Assembly: GCA_028023455.1 (NCBI GenBank)
Contig: JAQFVV010012416.1
Coordinates: 5,001,594 to 5,065,593, forward strand
DNA from: Epiperipatus broadwayi
Lineage: Eukaryota > Onychophora > Udeonychophora > Euonychophora > Peripatidae
Reading direction: 5' to 3'
Length of the DNA stretch: 64,000 nt
Positions within the stretch are counted from its first letter, which is position 1. Every line of letters begins with the position of its first letter. Shown here piece after piece: positions 47,911 through 59,689 of this stretch. The notes beneath the pieces are model-generated. The model saw nothing but the letters and a program-made list of their open reading frames with translations, was not told where the DNA came from and made no database searches. The position numbers were made by a program, and so were the translations under genes.

Positions 47911-48540
47911 CTTAAAATAATAACAAAAAAATTTGTTTATATAAACAATGTTTAGTGTATGTGTGTCTCTATGTATTTACTTATAAACATATAACTAAAG
48001 CGAAACATAAAAAAATTGTGACTATTTTTATACAATATACAGGATATATAGAATATTATGAATCTGAGAATTTAAGCACCCTCTCTTAGACCAATATGAA
48101 AATAGACTTGAAATTTTTATGTGCCTTGAATTAATATCATTTGCAGTTCTATATTTGGTTAATTATATGCAATATCTAATATCACATTGAAATGACAAAG
48201 GGTACTTAAATTTTCTAATTCATAATATTATATCTTACAATTCTTTAATGTATTATAGCTATATATTAAATATATAAGTTGTACAGTCAGCTTCTACTGG
48301 AATCAAATGATACTCAAGTTTCAATGTGACAGTAAAGTATAACAGTTAACCATTTATTAACCAAAATAAGATTTTTTTTACCCTTCATAGCAGGCGATCC
48401 AGAAATATTTAATTCCATATCTACCATTCTAATACGTCACTCTGCTAAACTGTGAATGGCTGTTTAATCAGTTATTTCAACATGACGAATAAAAATATAA
48501 TTCTCAAATATAATTTATATCACACAAAAGAAAATTCCAG

Positions 48541-48706
48541 ATGGTTTTATTGCTTAGGAGCTCATAAGTAGTTTGAGCACCAGTCTTTCACAGTTAAGCA
48601 AAGTTGGTAGAGTGTCCACCTTAAGATCGGGAGGTCCCAGGATCCATTCTGGCACTCATAGTTCTGGTGCTTGAACTTCTTATGAATTCCTAAGCAATAA
48701 AGCCGT
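48541..48706. repeat. Foldback element with tRNA-like centre
   Basis: Arms of about 43 bp are inverted: TTTTATTGCTTAGGAGCTCATAAG..GTTTGAGCACCAG on the left and CTGGTGCTTGAAC..ATTCCTAAGCAATAAA on the right. The centre has AGTTGGTAGAGTG resembling box A and GGTCCCAGGATCC resembling a degenerate T arm. Single-arm copies occur near 33780-33810 and 34021-34062 (TTTATTGCTTGCAAG, AGTTTGAGCAC). Confidence 0.6.
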
Positions 48707-49488
48707 ATGCCTTTTTTTTAATATCACATAAATCAATGCATTCAAATAGCTACCAATCAAAAACTCTACATGATAAGCAATTTGCTGTGAATTCTCCTCT
48801 TCCAGTTTTCTACTTCTTTATTTTAAAAATTCTATGCCATGTGTGGTTAATTTAAATATACTGCATTATTCTTCTCTATGAATTCATTGAATTTCTTAAG
48901 TACAGTCTAGTAATACTAAAGATAATCAGTTTAAGAACAAAATAGAAATTGTGGCAAGCTATTACAATAATCAAAAACATTGACCCCCCCCCCCATTTAT
49001 TAAATTAACAAAATGTTAAATGTTATACATGATAATTAAGAAATTGTAGATCTTTGATTATTCATCATGCTATTATTGACAGTTTTCTAACCATGGGTTA
49101 ACACCAATACTATATAATGCATTGTGTCTTTGTAAATGATTTTCCTTTAACCTCTTGTTTCATATTTTAATAAGTTTATTTTTATTGATTGGCAGAATCA
49201 AAAAACTAGTAGTTCTTCGATTGATTCCCAGATGAAAGAAATAGAAACATATTTCAGTTTGGCAATTGAATGGATCTGGACTGTTCAACTTGTCAATCGT
49301 TGGGACATTGTATGTCTCTCAAGCAGTTAACTCTATAGTTATATATGTTACTAATAATTTATATATACTAAACTCAAGAAAATAAAACAAAAGCAATTGA
49401 CTTACTTTTCAAAAAAAAAAAATCTAATTTTGTAATATCATTTCTTTTTAATGAATTCTTTAATAGTTTCAAAACAAGGTTGTATATA

Positions 49489-50597
49489 CTGTGTTTCCCC
49501 GAAAATAAGATCTACCAGAAAATAAGCCCTAACATGATTTATCAGGATGCTTATAATATAAGCCCAACCCCAAATATAAGACCTAATTAAGTTCGTCAGC
49601 CAGCAGCTATTGTTCGCCTTTTGAAACCTGTACGAACGTATTGAATTATAAAGCAATGAATGGATAATTAAACAATATTATTAAATGCTTTAAATAAATG
49701 ATAATATAAATTATACAATTCTTTTGCATTTTCCCATCGATTATTTTGGCAAATGTAATTCTACCTATGTAGAAAAACAATTTATCTCACAAACCAATAT
49801 ATCAGATAATTTATAATTTCATTTATGTATTTTTAGATATTTATTTTATTTATATTTAATACTTACATTTAGAATGCTTGATTTAGTTTTAGAGTTTTAC
49901 TGTGGTAGTTTTAAAATATTCAAAATAAAAAAAAAAATTACTTTGATTTCTTAAACATTTTTTAATTCCTAAAAGACTTTACTAAAATAACAAAAGTGAT
50001 TTTAATAATCAAAGTTTAGCTGAAGCTAAATCATCAATTTTTCTCCTAAAGACTAGTTTTTTTAAAAAATATCCAAGTAGGGCTTTTGTGAGTAATTTGA
50101 AAATGTTTTCAATGCATGCACTTGATAATGAGTGGATGTGGTTGTGTCATATATAAATCATCATAATTCAATATGTTGTGTATTCTAATGGACATACTCA
50201 ATGAGTACATGTGAAATACATATATATTTTCTGAATTTTTGTACCTGCATTTTTTTGTTGTTTTGGTATGGACAACTCATTCTTAACTGTAATGGTTTTT
50301 GTTACCACTCTGTCTGTAAGTGTTCAATTAACACTTTATTCAATGGTAAATTTAAACAGAATATTTTGAACCCCAAATATGAGTGCAAAAAGAAAAAGCT
50401 ATTCCAGTGACTACAGGGGACTCTGAAGGTAAGAATCTTATAGCTTTTAGTAAAGAGAAGAAGACCTTGAATAAATCTACATTTTTGTACTTAAATAAAT
50501 GTAGATTTTTGTATATGAAAAAATAAACATAAGTCCTAGGGTGTCTTTTGGAGCAAATATTAATATAAAAGCTGTTCTTATTTTCAGGGAAATATGG
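49489..50597. mobile_element. Non-autonomous pogo/Tc1-mariner-like DNA transposon
   Basis: The left end CTGTGTTTCCCCGAAAATAAG and the inverted right end CTTATTTTCAGGGAAATATGG form terminal inverted repeats of about 21 bp, each preceded or followed by TA (49487-49488, 50598-50599), the target duplication of the Tc1/mariner superfamily. Subterminal motifs AATAAGCCC and CATAAGTCC also mirror. At 50379 a frame opens MSAKRKSYSSDY and stops after 15 residues, reminiscent of the basic start of pogo-type transposases. The rest is deleted or decayed, so it is non-autonomous. Confidence 0.62.
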
Positions 50598-50859
50598 TAA
50601 TGGTTTCTAATTTTGTAATATTGTTTTATATTTATTTCATGATATTACATTTTTCTCATGACTTTAATAGATTAATATAAGTCAAACGTATTAAGCAGAC
50701 GTATTCAAAGATATTATACTATTTCATTGCAGTATGTAATAAAAGTATCGTATGTATCATCATAATCATCATCATTAGTTACCCATATGAGAATGGTACT
50801 GAATATCAAATAAGACTACCGTTGCAACGAAATATGTCGATTGCTTTACTCATCAAAAA

Positions 50860-51180
50860 TTCATAACCTTTTCCCTTCCTAAGATTATCCATATGAATCA
50901 ACTGCTCTCTTCTACTTCTTTCCATTTACATTACCATCTGACATATCGCCCATTATTTAAGCGTCTCTAAATAACCTTCAATCTACTCCTCATCATAATT
51001 TCCTCAAAAGTAATCTTTCTTTCATTTATTAGTTTTAAGACTTTCTAGATTAGTAATCCTTTCTTCCAATTTATCTTGTTCATCCTTTATTAAATCCGTA
51101 TCTCCAAAGCTTCCGATTTTTTATCCTCATTTTTTCCATTATCCATATTTCTAGCATGTATAAAGCTCCACTTCAAATAA
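50860..51180 (-). pseudogene. LINE fragment, strongly decayed
   Basis: Minus-strand pieces such as ARNMDNGKNEDKKSEALEI, NKINWKK and KITFEEIMMR follow the order of the region downstream of the palm domain in several non-LTR retrotransposons. Multiple frameshifts are present. The assignment rests on pattern only. Confidence 0.4.
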
Positions 51181-52143
51181 AACATTTACATTAAATATAA
51201 AAAATTGTTCTGCTAAATCATAAGTGTACTAACTGCCTTAATTCTAAGATTTCGACAAATAATTTTGTTGAAGAATTTTCAGTTGGCCTTATACTTGACT
51301 TTGACATTATTAAATATCCATTACCTAATGTCTTTTTCAAACTATCTGGAAATAGTATTAGAGACACCAGTATACAAATTGTAGATGACGGATTCAAAAT
51401 GGTTCTTCACCACATTACTACATAATCAGAAATTATACCAGTATGCTCTCAAACTTCCTTTGTCTTGGATGGATTAACACAGTAGCATATTGATGGAAAA
51501 AAGAGCTAAAGACTCCTGGTTGAAAACCCAATTCATCATATTCAATACTTGATTTCATAAGCAATTACAATTCACTGCTCAACTTCCATTTAACTTTAAT
51601 ATGATATGACATTTCCAACTCTATTAAAATATACTGCTACTTTATATCATTTATACAAAACGTTCCCATATTTCTGTTCAAATCTCCCTCATCTGTCAAA
51701 ATCTACTGTTTCTTGTATAGTCTATATGATGATTTATGATTCTACATGAAGCAGTAAAAGGTCTTTTTTGCTAGCAATATTAATCACCAAGGTAATAAAA
51801 AGAAATGAGCTAAAAGAGACCTTAATGTAATAGCTAACCTGATAAGCCAAACATTAGCATATGAATTATTAGCTCATATCACAGGATAACACAAAAAAAG
51901 CTGGCCATAAATAATTTTATTCCAAATATTTTTGTTATGATTAAAATGAATGTATCGTGTATATCCTTAAACATAATGTCAGATTAACTATAATTAAAAA
52001 TTGTCATGAAAATATGAAGAAACGTAACCACTAGAACTGACATCCATTTCATAATTAAAATAAAAATTAATTTTAACCCTGAATATCAGTCAGTTTTAAG
52101 AAAATGAAAAGAACCACTTTATTACTGATAAAAAGTTGCACAA

Positions 52144-52235
52144 GTCAAGAATTGTGCCCTAGCGGTTAGCATAGCTGCCTTCCAAGCAGCCAGCCTGGGT
52201 TCACTTCCCGGCTAATGCTTTGACATATAAAAAAA
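52144..52235 (+). mobile_element. Minimal tRNA-Gly-derived SINE, copy B
   Basis: GTCAA leader, then CCTAGCGGTTAGCATAGC, a perfect anticodon arm TGCCTTCCAAGCA (UCC anticodon), GGGTTCACTTCCC and CTAATGC, then TTTGACATATAAAAAAA. The 13-bp flanks AAAAGTTGCACAA (52131-52143) and AAAAGTTGTACAA (52236-52248) differ by one base. It has the same structure as copies A and C. Confidence 0.85.
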
Positions 52236-53804
52236 AAAAGTTGTACAATCTCAATTTCTTTTTTACAACATTTAAAAATTTCTGGAATTAAAAATAATAA
52301 TTTTAAAAAATGTATTTGATATACAAAATATTCCTGAAATAAACTTCTCAATTACTCATTTAGTACTAGAGAAACAAAAGTTACACTGATGTACTTTTAC
52401 ATTGTCAGAGATGTTTTGTATACTACTCCAATTTTTAATATTACATACCAAGTTATAGTATTAAATGATGAACTCAGGCTAGTAATTGATCCGCAATGGC
52501 AGAGAATAGAATAGCCTTCTGATATGAGTGTTAACTTTAAATAATCAATAAGCGACGTCTCTCCAAGAGTACCTGTCATCTTTTAAGATTAGATGATGGT
52601 TTACTGATTGACCACATGTTATCAAAAATAGGATCATTAAACAATGCTGGATCAGTTGAGCAAATCAGATAAGTGGCAATGGGTATTGTAAAGTTATATA
52701 TCAGGCAGACAATAGGTTAAAGCCCTGATTTCAGCATGGTGAGCCAAGATTGGCTTATATAATGATAATCTCTAAGCATAAGATCCACTTATGCTTTTTA
52801 AACTGAAGCTTACGGATGAGTGCATGTAAATTCATGAAAAGTGCATTACTGAAGACTTCTTTCTCTATATTACATATGTAGTCAAAGGCTATATAAATAG
52901 ACTATTTATTACACCAAATGATATATTGGTAAAAAATTCATAAAAAATTTGGACACTAGAAATGAGATGCAGAACCCACCATTCTATCATTGTTCTAAAT
53001 TACACGAGGAAAAATAAACAATAATACTTTACTATAGAAATAATATATATATCTTTATAAAACTGTTAACTGAAATTTTATTTTAGATGAAAGAACAGAC
53101 TGCAGTAATTTTTTATCTTACTTTTTTTATTTATCAATGTTGAATTCCTAATCAACTTTAATTGAATCCTACTACAAACTAAAAAAATCTTCCTTTTACT
53201 AATACTGTAATGAACAAACTTGTTAGTCAGAAGGCAACACAACTTTCATCAGTTAAGTTTAAAAAAAAAACATGTTTTTTTAAAAAAAAAAATTGTATAA
53301 ATGTTTCTACTGCAAATATAATCAATCATTCAAAGAAGACGCATTCTAATACAATATAATTATATAAATGCTTTTTATAAGATCAATATAAAAAAAGGTT
53401 GTTGTTTTTTTTATGAAAAAGTTTTAAAATTTTTTAAAAAAATTTCAGATTTTAATCAGGCTTAGAATTTTTCGTTTGGGTAGCTAACTAACAATCAACA
53501 CAGTTAGACATTCAATATCGGTCAGTAAATGGATATCTAACTATTCAAAGCTAATATACAAGATATTCAGCAAATGGAAAATCCTGCCTTATCCTCTAAT
53601 GTTTTTCTAAGAGAGATTATTTGAGAGACCTGATGCTGAAATGTATTATTTAAAAGCTATTTTACTTTTAGTTATATTTACTATATGTAAAAACAAAAAA
53701 TTAAATACAAAATTTATAAATTCATGTAAAGAAAAATCAAATACAAAACTAAAAGTGAATTTGTGTTTATGCATATGTGTGTGTATGCTATAGATATATA
53801 AATG

Positions 53805-53875
53805 CATATCTGGGTTCAAACCCCTATAATTACATCTAGCTTAAAAGTATATATAATATACTTGTATTTAATATT
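53805..53875 (+). repeat. SINE-like dispersed repeat, 3' fragment, copy 3
   Basis: GGGTTCAAACCCC followed by TTACATCTAGC and ATACTTGTATTTAATATT matches the 3' half of the repeats at 1000-1250 and 1400-1650. The 5' half is not recognisable. Confidence 0.45.
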
Positions 53876-54182
53876 ACATATCTATCTTATAAATTAAATA
53901 TATAATGTAAAAAGAATATTATATATCTAGAATAAATAATGTAAAAAAATCGATTTTTTTGAACAAATATATAAAGAAAATGATTTAATGCATCATCAAT
54001 TTTGATTCTAAATTAAAAAAAATGACTTAAAAGGTACAATATAAAATAAAAAGAATTTTAAAGATGGTTTATTAAGAAGATATAAAACCAATACCAAGAG
54101 CAAGTACTGCTATGGTAAAGACAAACACCTTGAATTTTATTTCAAAATATATGACTATTAGCTCTAATATATGATAATACAT

Positions 54183-54640
54183 AGGGGAAACGAAAAATAA
54201 CCAGAATTTTGCAATAAAAAATTGTATATTTATTTTTAGGTGTTGCAAATGAATCACTTTAAAAAGTATAGTCTATTAATGCAATGCTCCGATCTAAACC
54301 ACTTTATCACTTTTCCAAGTAATCCAGAAACATTTTAACGCTTCTGTCTCCCCACCCCATCCTAAATCCGCAACAAACAACAAAAAATTAAGACATTTTT
54401 TCATTCAAGAGATTAAAAAAAAATTGCATGAAGTGAGATTGCGTGAATATGGCTGATAGATAAGCTGGATTGTGCTGAATTTAATTAAAAACTATTTCAC
54501 ACTCAAGGCTTTGTCGTAGTTGTCTGTAGAAGATGTGGTTAAATAAACATGTTGCATTTCAACAGTAATTCCAAACATCAGAACTTCATTTAAAAAAATA
54601 CAAATAAAAGAAACACATGGTTCTCACATTGAAGCAAGTG
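54183..54640 (-). pseudogene. Second truncated mariner-like copy
   Basis: Begins GGGGAAACGAAAAATAACCAGAATTTTG and continues through the same landmarks as 44953-45600 (TTAATGCAATGC, TTTCATTCAAGAGA, TGAATTTAATTAAA). It is more diverged; only isolated transposase words remain on the minus strand. Confidence 0.55.
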
Positions 54641-54721
54641 CAGCATAAAAATCTCTATCCACATATCCACGGATCTATATCTCGGTCTATATCTACATAT
54701 ACACACTCTTACCATACTTAC

Positions 54722-54798
54722 CATGCATATGCAACTGTTCAGATCATTGGGTTGAAATCTGTCTCCATGTCTGATAATCTGGCCTCCATACCAACAAT
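54722..54798 (-). CDS. VWC gene exon 2: N-terminal half of VWC domain 2, one cysteine short
   Basis: Read on the minus strand, a TTTTTTTTAAG acceptor is followed by 77 bp in phase 1 and a strong GTAAGT donor in phase 0. The peptide starts DCWYGGQ, keeps the HGDRFQP segment typical of the first VWC subdomain, and ends NSCICM. Sister half-exons are 83-86 bp and have C1, C2xxC3xC4. Here only C1 and a CxC remain, so the C2 position is missing. It is too short to stand out as an ORF. I found it because the flanking exons (phase 1 end at 60308, phase 0 start at 47910) demand a half-domain between them, and it fits both phases exactly. Confidence 0.8.
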
Positions 54799-55099
54799 CT
54801 TAAAAAAAAAAAAAATACAATAAAATAAGAATTGATACTCCCACCTCATTCAAGATGTTGATTGTATTGCAATATTATTACACTTGTGAACTGCAATGAT
54901 AACTATTTGTTAAACTTTGAGAAGTGATATACAAAAATCTAACTTTATTCTTTGTGAAATTTCATTATATATTAGGGGTTACAAAGATAACAGACTAATT
55001 ACATTAAAACAGTGGGAAAACTACTAAACATCACATGATCACCATTCTTTATGTTTACACAATCTGTTTTCACTGAGGCAAAACTCATCATGACACTGT

Positions 55100-55240
55100 G
55101 TAAAACAGTGGCAAACCTTCCATACAGTAGTTCCACCCAATGCAAGCCATTCAATGGATGCAAAAAGGTTGGTGCATAAAATCCCTATCTAGTGCCTATT
55201 CATCCAATATCTCTCATTATGTGATATTTACTAATTACAT
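55100..55240. repeat. MITE-like repeat related to 13868-14010
   Basis: CTTCCATACAGTAG, CAATGCAAGCCATT, CAATGGATGCAAAAAGG and GTGCATAAAATCCCTATCTAG match the copies at 10950 and 13868. The upstream CATCACATGATCACCATTC is also shared with the flank of the 13868 copy, so the family unit is longer than one arm. Confidence 0.55.
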
Positions 55241-56050
55241 TGTAACTGTTTCTGCCACAAAGATTTCTAAATAAAATATAATTCTGATTTAGAAAAAATA
55301 GCTCAGAAAAATGACTAGGAAAAAGTCATAGACAAATGAAACTTATATGTACATATTTACAGATGCATAAAACTGTGAAAATGTGTTTCAAATTGTAAGG
55401 AATTATGCACAGACCATTATTTAAAAAGTCAAAATAATAAATTGTACATAAAAATTATATCAATTTTACCAACTAATTATCTTACACTTAGACATCAAAT
55501 TATTAAAAATGACATTTACTATATATATATCCATTTTTAATAAATTAATATCACTATTTAATATTTAGCTTCAGTCAATTTTTGAAGAAGGAAGGGATGC
55601 CAACTTAACACTGGTACTAAAGTAATATATAACAAAAAAAAAAAAAATTCACTATATACTTTTAAGTATATAAATGAGCCTTTCCATTCATGAGTTGAAA
55701 AAATATAATTTTTTTTTACATTTTTCGGACTCCGCAGCATATTTTTTGATCAGTGTTTGTACAAGATAGAAATTATACAAAATTAAAATTATTTTTTAAC
55801 TGAAAAAGAGAAAAAAATGCTGTTTAGCCAACTGAATAGATAGAACTAACTCCATCATTATTAGCAGCCATTTATAACTGAGTATGACTAATCTAATTCC
55901 AGAAGAGAAAAAAAAATAGATAAAAAAGACTAGATGTGATATGTTGGACTACTTTCGTCATCTATTATTAAACTTTATTTAAACTTTTCAAGTATAAACA
56001 AATTTATATCTGGGCTCGATACAAACAACTTGTTAGTAATAACACACAAT

Positions 56051-56390
56051 GTCTGGTAAAATGAAAATACACACTGAAAAGGTACTTTTTAAAATATTAT
56101 TTAGCTTTATTACTGCCTAGCATGCTTTCAATATATTTTTACTATCTCATTTTCATAGCATATAATAGTGTGATTAAATGGTTTTTTTATATCAATGTTT
56201 AATTAACTGTTCACATATTTAATTTTAATTTAAAATTTAAATTTGAATATTCAAATAACCATTTAATCATACCACTATAAGCCATGAATATGATATGGTA
56301 AAAATATATGGAAAGCATGCTAGGCAATAATAAAGCTAAATATTATTTTAAAAACTATCTTTTCTGTGTATATTTTCATTTTATTAGGTA
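56051..56390. repeat. Long inverted repeat (foldback)
   Basis: Left arm about 56051-56195 and right arm 56259-56390 pair over most of their length: TAAAATGAAAATACACAC with GTGTATATTTTCATTTTA, CCTAGCATGCTTTC with GAAAGCATGCTAGG, GTGATTAAATGG with CCATTTAATCAT. The spacer is AT-rich. There is no coding capacity. Confidence 0.72.
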
Positions 56391-57076
56391 TTACATTGGC
56401 TCAGAAAAGAAGAAAATTAGTAACAACTGAATTACAAAAGATTATGGAAGGCGTAAATTTATATAAGTCTACACTTAAAATGTAAGGGAGTTTGACCAGA
56501 AAACAAGAAATAATAATATTTTTACATAAGTGTTTGCAATTAAAGATCTTTCCAAAATGTTGTAATATATATATATAGACAAGGCTATATATCAATGTGA
56601 AAGAATTTTGCAAAAACCATAGATAGTTTTACGAGAGTTGATAATAAAAAGTGTGAATAGAATGATTAAAGCAGATATGAGATGAATTAAAATAATGAAT
56701 AGAAAATATATATGAGACACCAAAGGAAATTAAAATGTAGCACTAAAATTAAAAGGCAAATATAAAAAAATGCATTTCTTAGTGATGAAACAAGGTAAAA
56801 AAAAAATGAAATGCATTAAACAAGATAATTGGATCAACTTAATCAATGAACAGATACCAGAAACAATCGGTAACATATTAAATAATGGATCAAGATTCGT
56901 GGGCGGAGAACGGAAAAATGCTAAAATCGAAATAATGACCGATATAGAAACCAAATTCGAAAATGGTTCCTTAAAAGATCAAATTATTGAGAAGACAGCT
57001 AGATTAGCAAATTTCTTTATCAGAGAAGCATAAAGATAAATAATACCTTATCATAAAGAACACTAAAACATATATA

Positions 57077-57655
57077 ATACAATTAAGTCAAATAATTTTT
57101 TACTTTTGGGAAATATATATATTCTAGCACATGTGCGTGTGCAGCGCAACTGTTCCCAAAAGCTATTAATATAAAATAGATAACTAAAAACAAATGAGCT
57201 GAGTGCTTTCAAAGGATCTTGCCTTCATAATCATAGCTTGCTACTACAATTAATGATATGCAAATATGCTAATTCCATTTCCTTGATTAGCACAACATAA
57301 ATATTCGTACAATAGAGTTCTCAACAATTATTCAGTTTTCTATCAGCACCAGAGCACAAGTCACCACGAGTGCATTCCAGACAATCCCACAATCGTGTGT
57401 AGAGAGAGACATGACCTTAAAAGAAAAATCAAAGAGGCCTTCTTCATCTCACGAGACAAGGATGCCATAAATAGGAAGGACACATGCTATGCTTTATCGA
57501 GGAAATGGAATTAGCATATTTGCATATCATTAAATATAGTAGCAAGCTATGATTATGAAGGCAAGATCCTTTGAAAGCACTCAGCTCATGTGTTTTCAGT
57601 TATCTATTTTATATTAATAGCTTTTGGGAACAGTTGCGCCGCACACGCACACGTG
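57077..57655. mobile_element. Penelope-derived foldback inserted in a Penelope gene
   Basis: The insert is flanked by CTAAAACATATATA (57063-57076 and 57656-57669). It contains inverted arms of about 160 bp (57125-57287 and 57500-57655), with GCAACTGTTCCCAAAAGC and GATCTTGCC..CATAATCATAGC shared. The centre encodes the carboxy end of a GIY-YIG domain (57372-57513). The arms resemble sequence at 15955-16010 and 44160-44215, other Penelope termini. Confidence 0.75.
57372..57513 (+). pseudogene. GIY-YIG endonuclease C-terminal fragment
   Basis: The frame reads PTIVCRERHDLKRKIKEAFF then ISRDKDAINRKDTCYALSRKW and a stop, nearly colinear with the end of the domain at 43802-44116 (KRHDVKRKIKEAYF, INRKESCFAIS). 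The amino-terminal GIY and YIG motifs are absent. It sits between inverted arms. Confidence 0.75.
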
Positions 57656-59689
57656 CTAAAACATATATAGAAAATCACACTACCATTTGCATAAAGGAAG
57701 ATAAAGGAAACGATATGGTGTTAATGAAAAAGGATGAGTACCAAACAAAACTTGATTTACAAATTAAAAATCTTAAATTTATAGCAGCATAAAATCTTAA
57801 AACCATTAAAGACAAATTCATTTCAATAATTCTTAGAAAACACTGCAGATATTAGTGTTTATAAAACCCATCTCCAGATCACTCTTTGGCTTTTGTCTTT
57901 ATCAATGAACTTAGGATTCAAAGATAGAATTAATGCAGTTATGTGTTTAACAACCATCTTTTAATTCCACTTTATTATTCCAACTAAAAATGTTAAAATT
58001 CTAATCAAACTAAGGTTTTGAACCAGAGTAAATCTGCCTGAAAAACTACATGGATTTTAGTACCCTCAATTTTTTTTCTTTACAAATTGCAGCGAAAGTT
58101 GCTCCCTAACTAGAAAACTGGTCTGGGAATAGGGTTGTAATTGCACTAATCTCTAGTAATCAATAATAACTCAAGTTTAATGCATGTGGCAATGAAGTAG
58201 AGAACTGCATTTGTTTAATATATATTGTGCAAGTTGAAAAGCTAAATGATTAGCTGTTGTAATTAACATTCCTAACCAGTTAACCCAAATAAATAAATAA
58301 AAAAACCTGTGATACAGTTATCGATCTAAAATCAGACCTATATAATCGTTCGAGTAAATTGTTTTGAGTTCAAAACTTTAGAGTATTTTAAATTTCAGGA
58401 TTTTAGTTTAAATAGTGAAATGGAGTTAAAGATGATTGCTAGAAGCTCTTTGATAGAGGAAAAAGTCAGAAATCAGTCTAGGGATAGAATTTAAATGCAT
58501 TAATATCTAGCAATTACAAATTACTCAAAATTACTGTAAACGGTATTAGAGTAGACAGTATTTATTGAATACTTAATTTTTGTTACAGAAAATAGCCATC
58601 ACTTATCTCATTGATCCAAATCTTATTCATATTTCTATTATGCATAATAAAATTAAATATTCCTATCTGTAAATGTTACTTCTCTTTCTTTTAACATTAC
58701 ATTTTATTACTTAATGCAAAATATATTATCCATTATTCTCACTTAATTTTTGTGATGAATAAAATAATGCTTCAGTTGCTTAGCAGTCTTCTTCAGAGAC
58801 CATTTGATCTTTTGTTTATCATTCTCATAAATCCTAAGTTATTTTAAAATTATTTTATATTTTATCGATTATCATGTCCTTCCTTCTATGATGGCTTAAG
58901 TTATCATAAAAAGAATTTTGAAGTAGATTAATGCTATAATTTTTTTAAAATTCAGAGGTTCATATTTATAGTTAGATAAAGTTTATTGCTAATTATTTTC
59001 TCTGAGATCTAATTATTATCTTCAAGATCTTATTCTGTTTTTTCCATTCATTTGTGCTTCTATTCCAGTTTTATCCATTACGGCATCTTCTTTATTAGAA
59101 AATTAGATACATTATAATCAAAAACTAAATTCTGAATTGTGCATAATGATAATAACTCACAGATCAGTTTCAGAGATCCTCCTAACCCTAAGAGTCTTAC
59201 TATAAGCCAAAATGTTTGTAATTCTTTAGATTTCTTCTTTTCGTTATGATATTGTGGCTAAAAATATTGATTAAAATAACTTTTTTTTAAAGCAGAAGTT
59301 TGAAAATAATGACATTTAGTGATAGTAGAGTAATTATTTTAAAAATGGATATATTTTGTCCTTCTAGATTTCAAATACAACTTTTTTTGCCAAATCCAAT
59401 ATGGCCAACTAGGCAATGAATTAGTTAGTAAGAGATAAAATTTACAACAACAACAACAACAAAAAAAAACATATTTAGTACTGAGGCTGACTAAGGGATT
59501 TAATATAAATGATGATAATTATGTTTAAATAATATTTGTCACTGGTGGAATGGAATTTTATCTATGGGAAATTAGTATTTAGAAAACAATAATATAATTG
59601 GAGGCTGATAGATTTATATATAAGTAATGTTAGTGAGTTTTGGACAATATTTTATAAAAAGGATAAGTAAGTAGAAACTAAAATTATTT

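Larger units (their letters stand above)
47911..54721. other. Intron between exons 3 and 2
   Basis: About 6.8 kb. It contains a foldback (48541-48706), a pogo-like element (49489-50597), LINE debris (50860-51180), SINE copy B (52144-52235), a partial SINE (53805-53875) and a second mariner (54183-54640). A C13 run lies near 48984. The remainder is AT-rich and unrecognised. Confidence 0.6.
56770..57792 (+). pseudogene. Penelope-like reverse transcriptase N-terminal remnant, interrupted
   Basis: The first piece (56770-57033) reads PETIGNILNNGSRFVGG and IETKFENGSLKDQI; the second (57661-57792) reads YIENHTTICIKEDKGNDMV and KKDEYQTKL. The latter matches the ADKGN...V..Y motif before the palm of Penelope reverse transcriptases. 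The two are separated by a 579-bp insert (57077-57655) bounded by a 14-bp duplication. The palm domain itself is not recognised downstream. Confidence 0.6.

Noticed and set aside
48370-48430. Minus-strand segment reading NGRYGIKYFW.. after an AG, considered as a VWC half-exon between exons 2 and 3.
   Set aside because: It has only one cysteine and does not fit the required phases. The true half-exon was found at 54722-54798.
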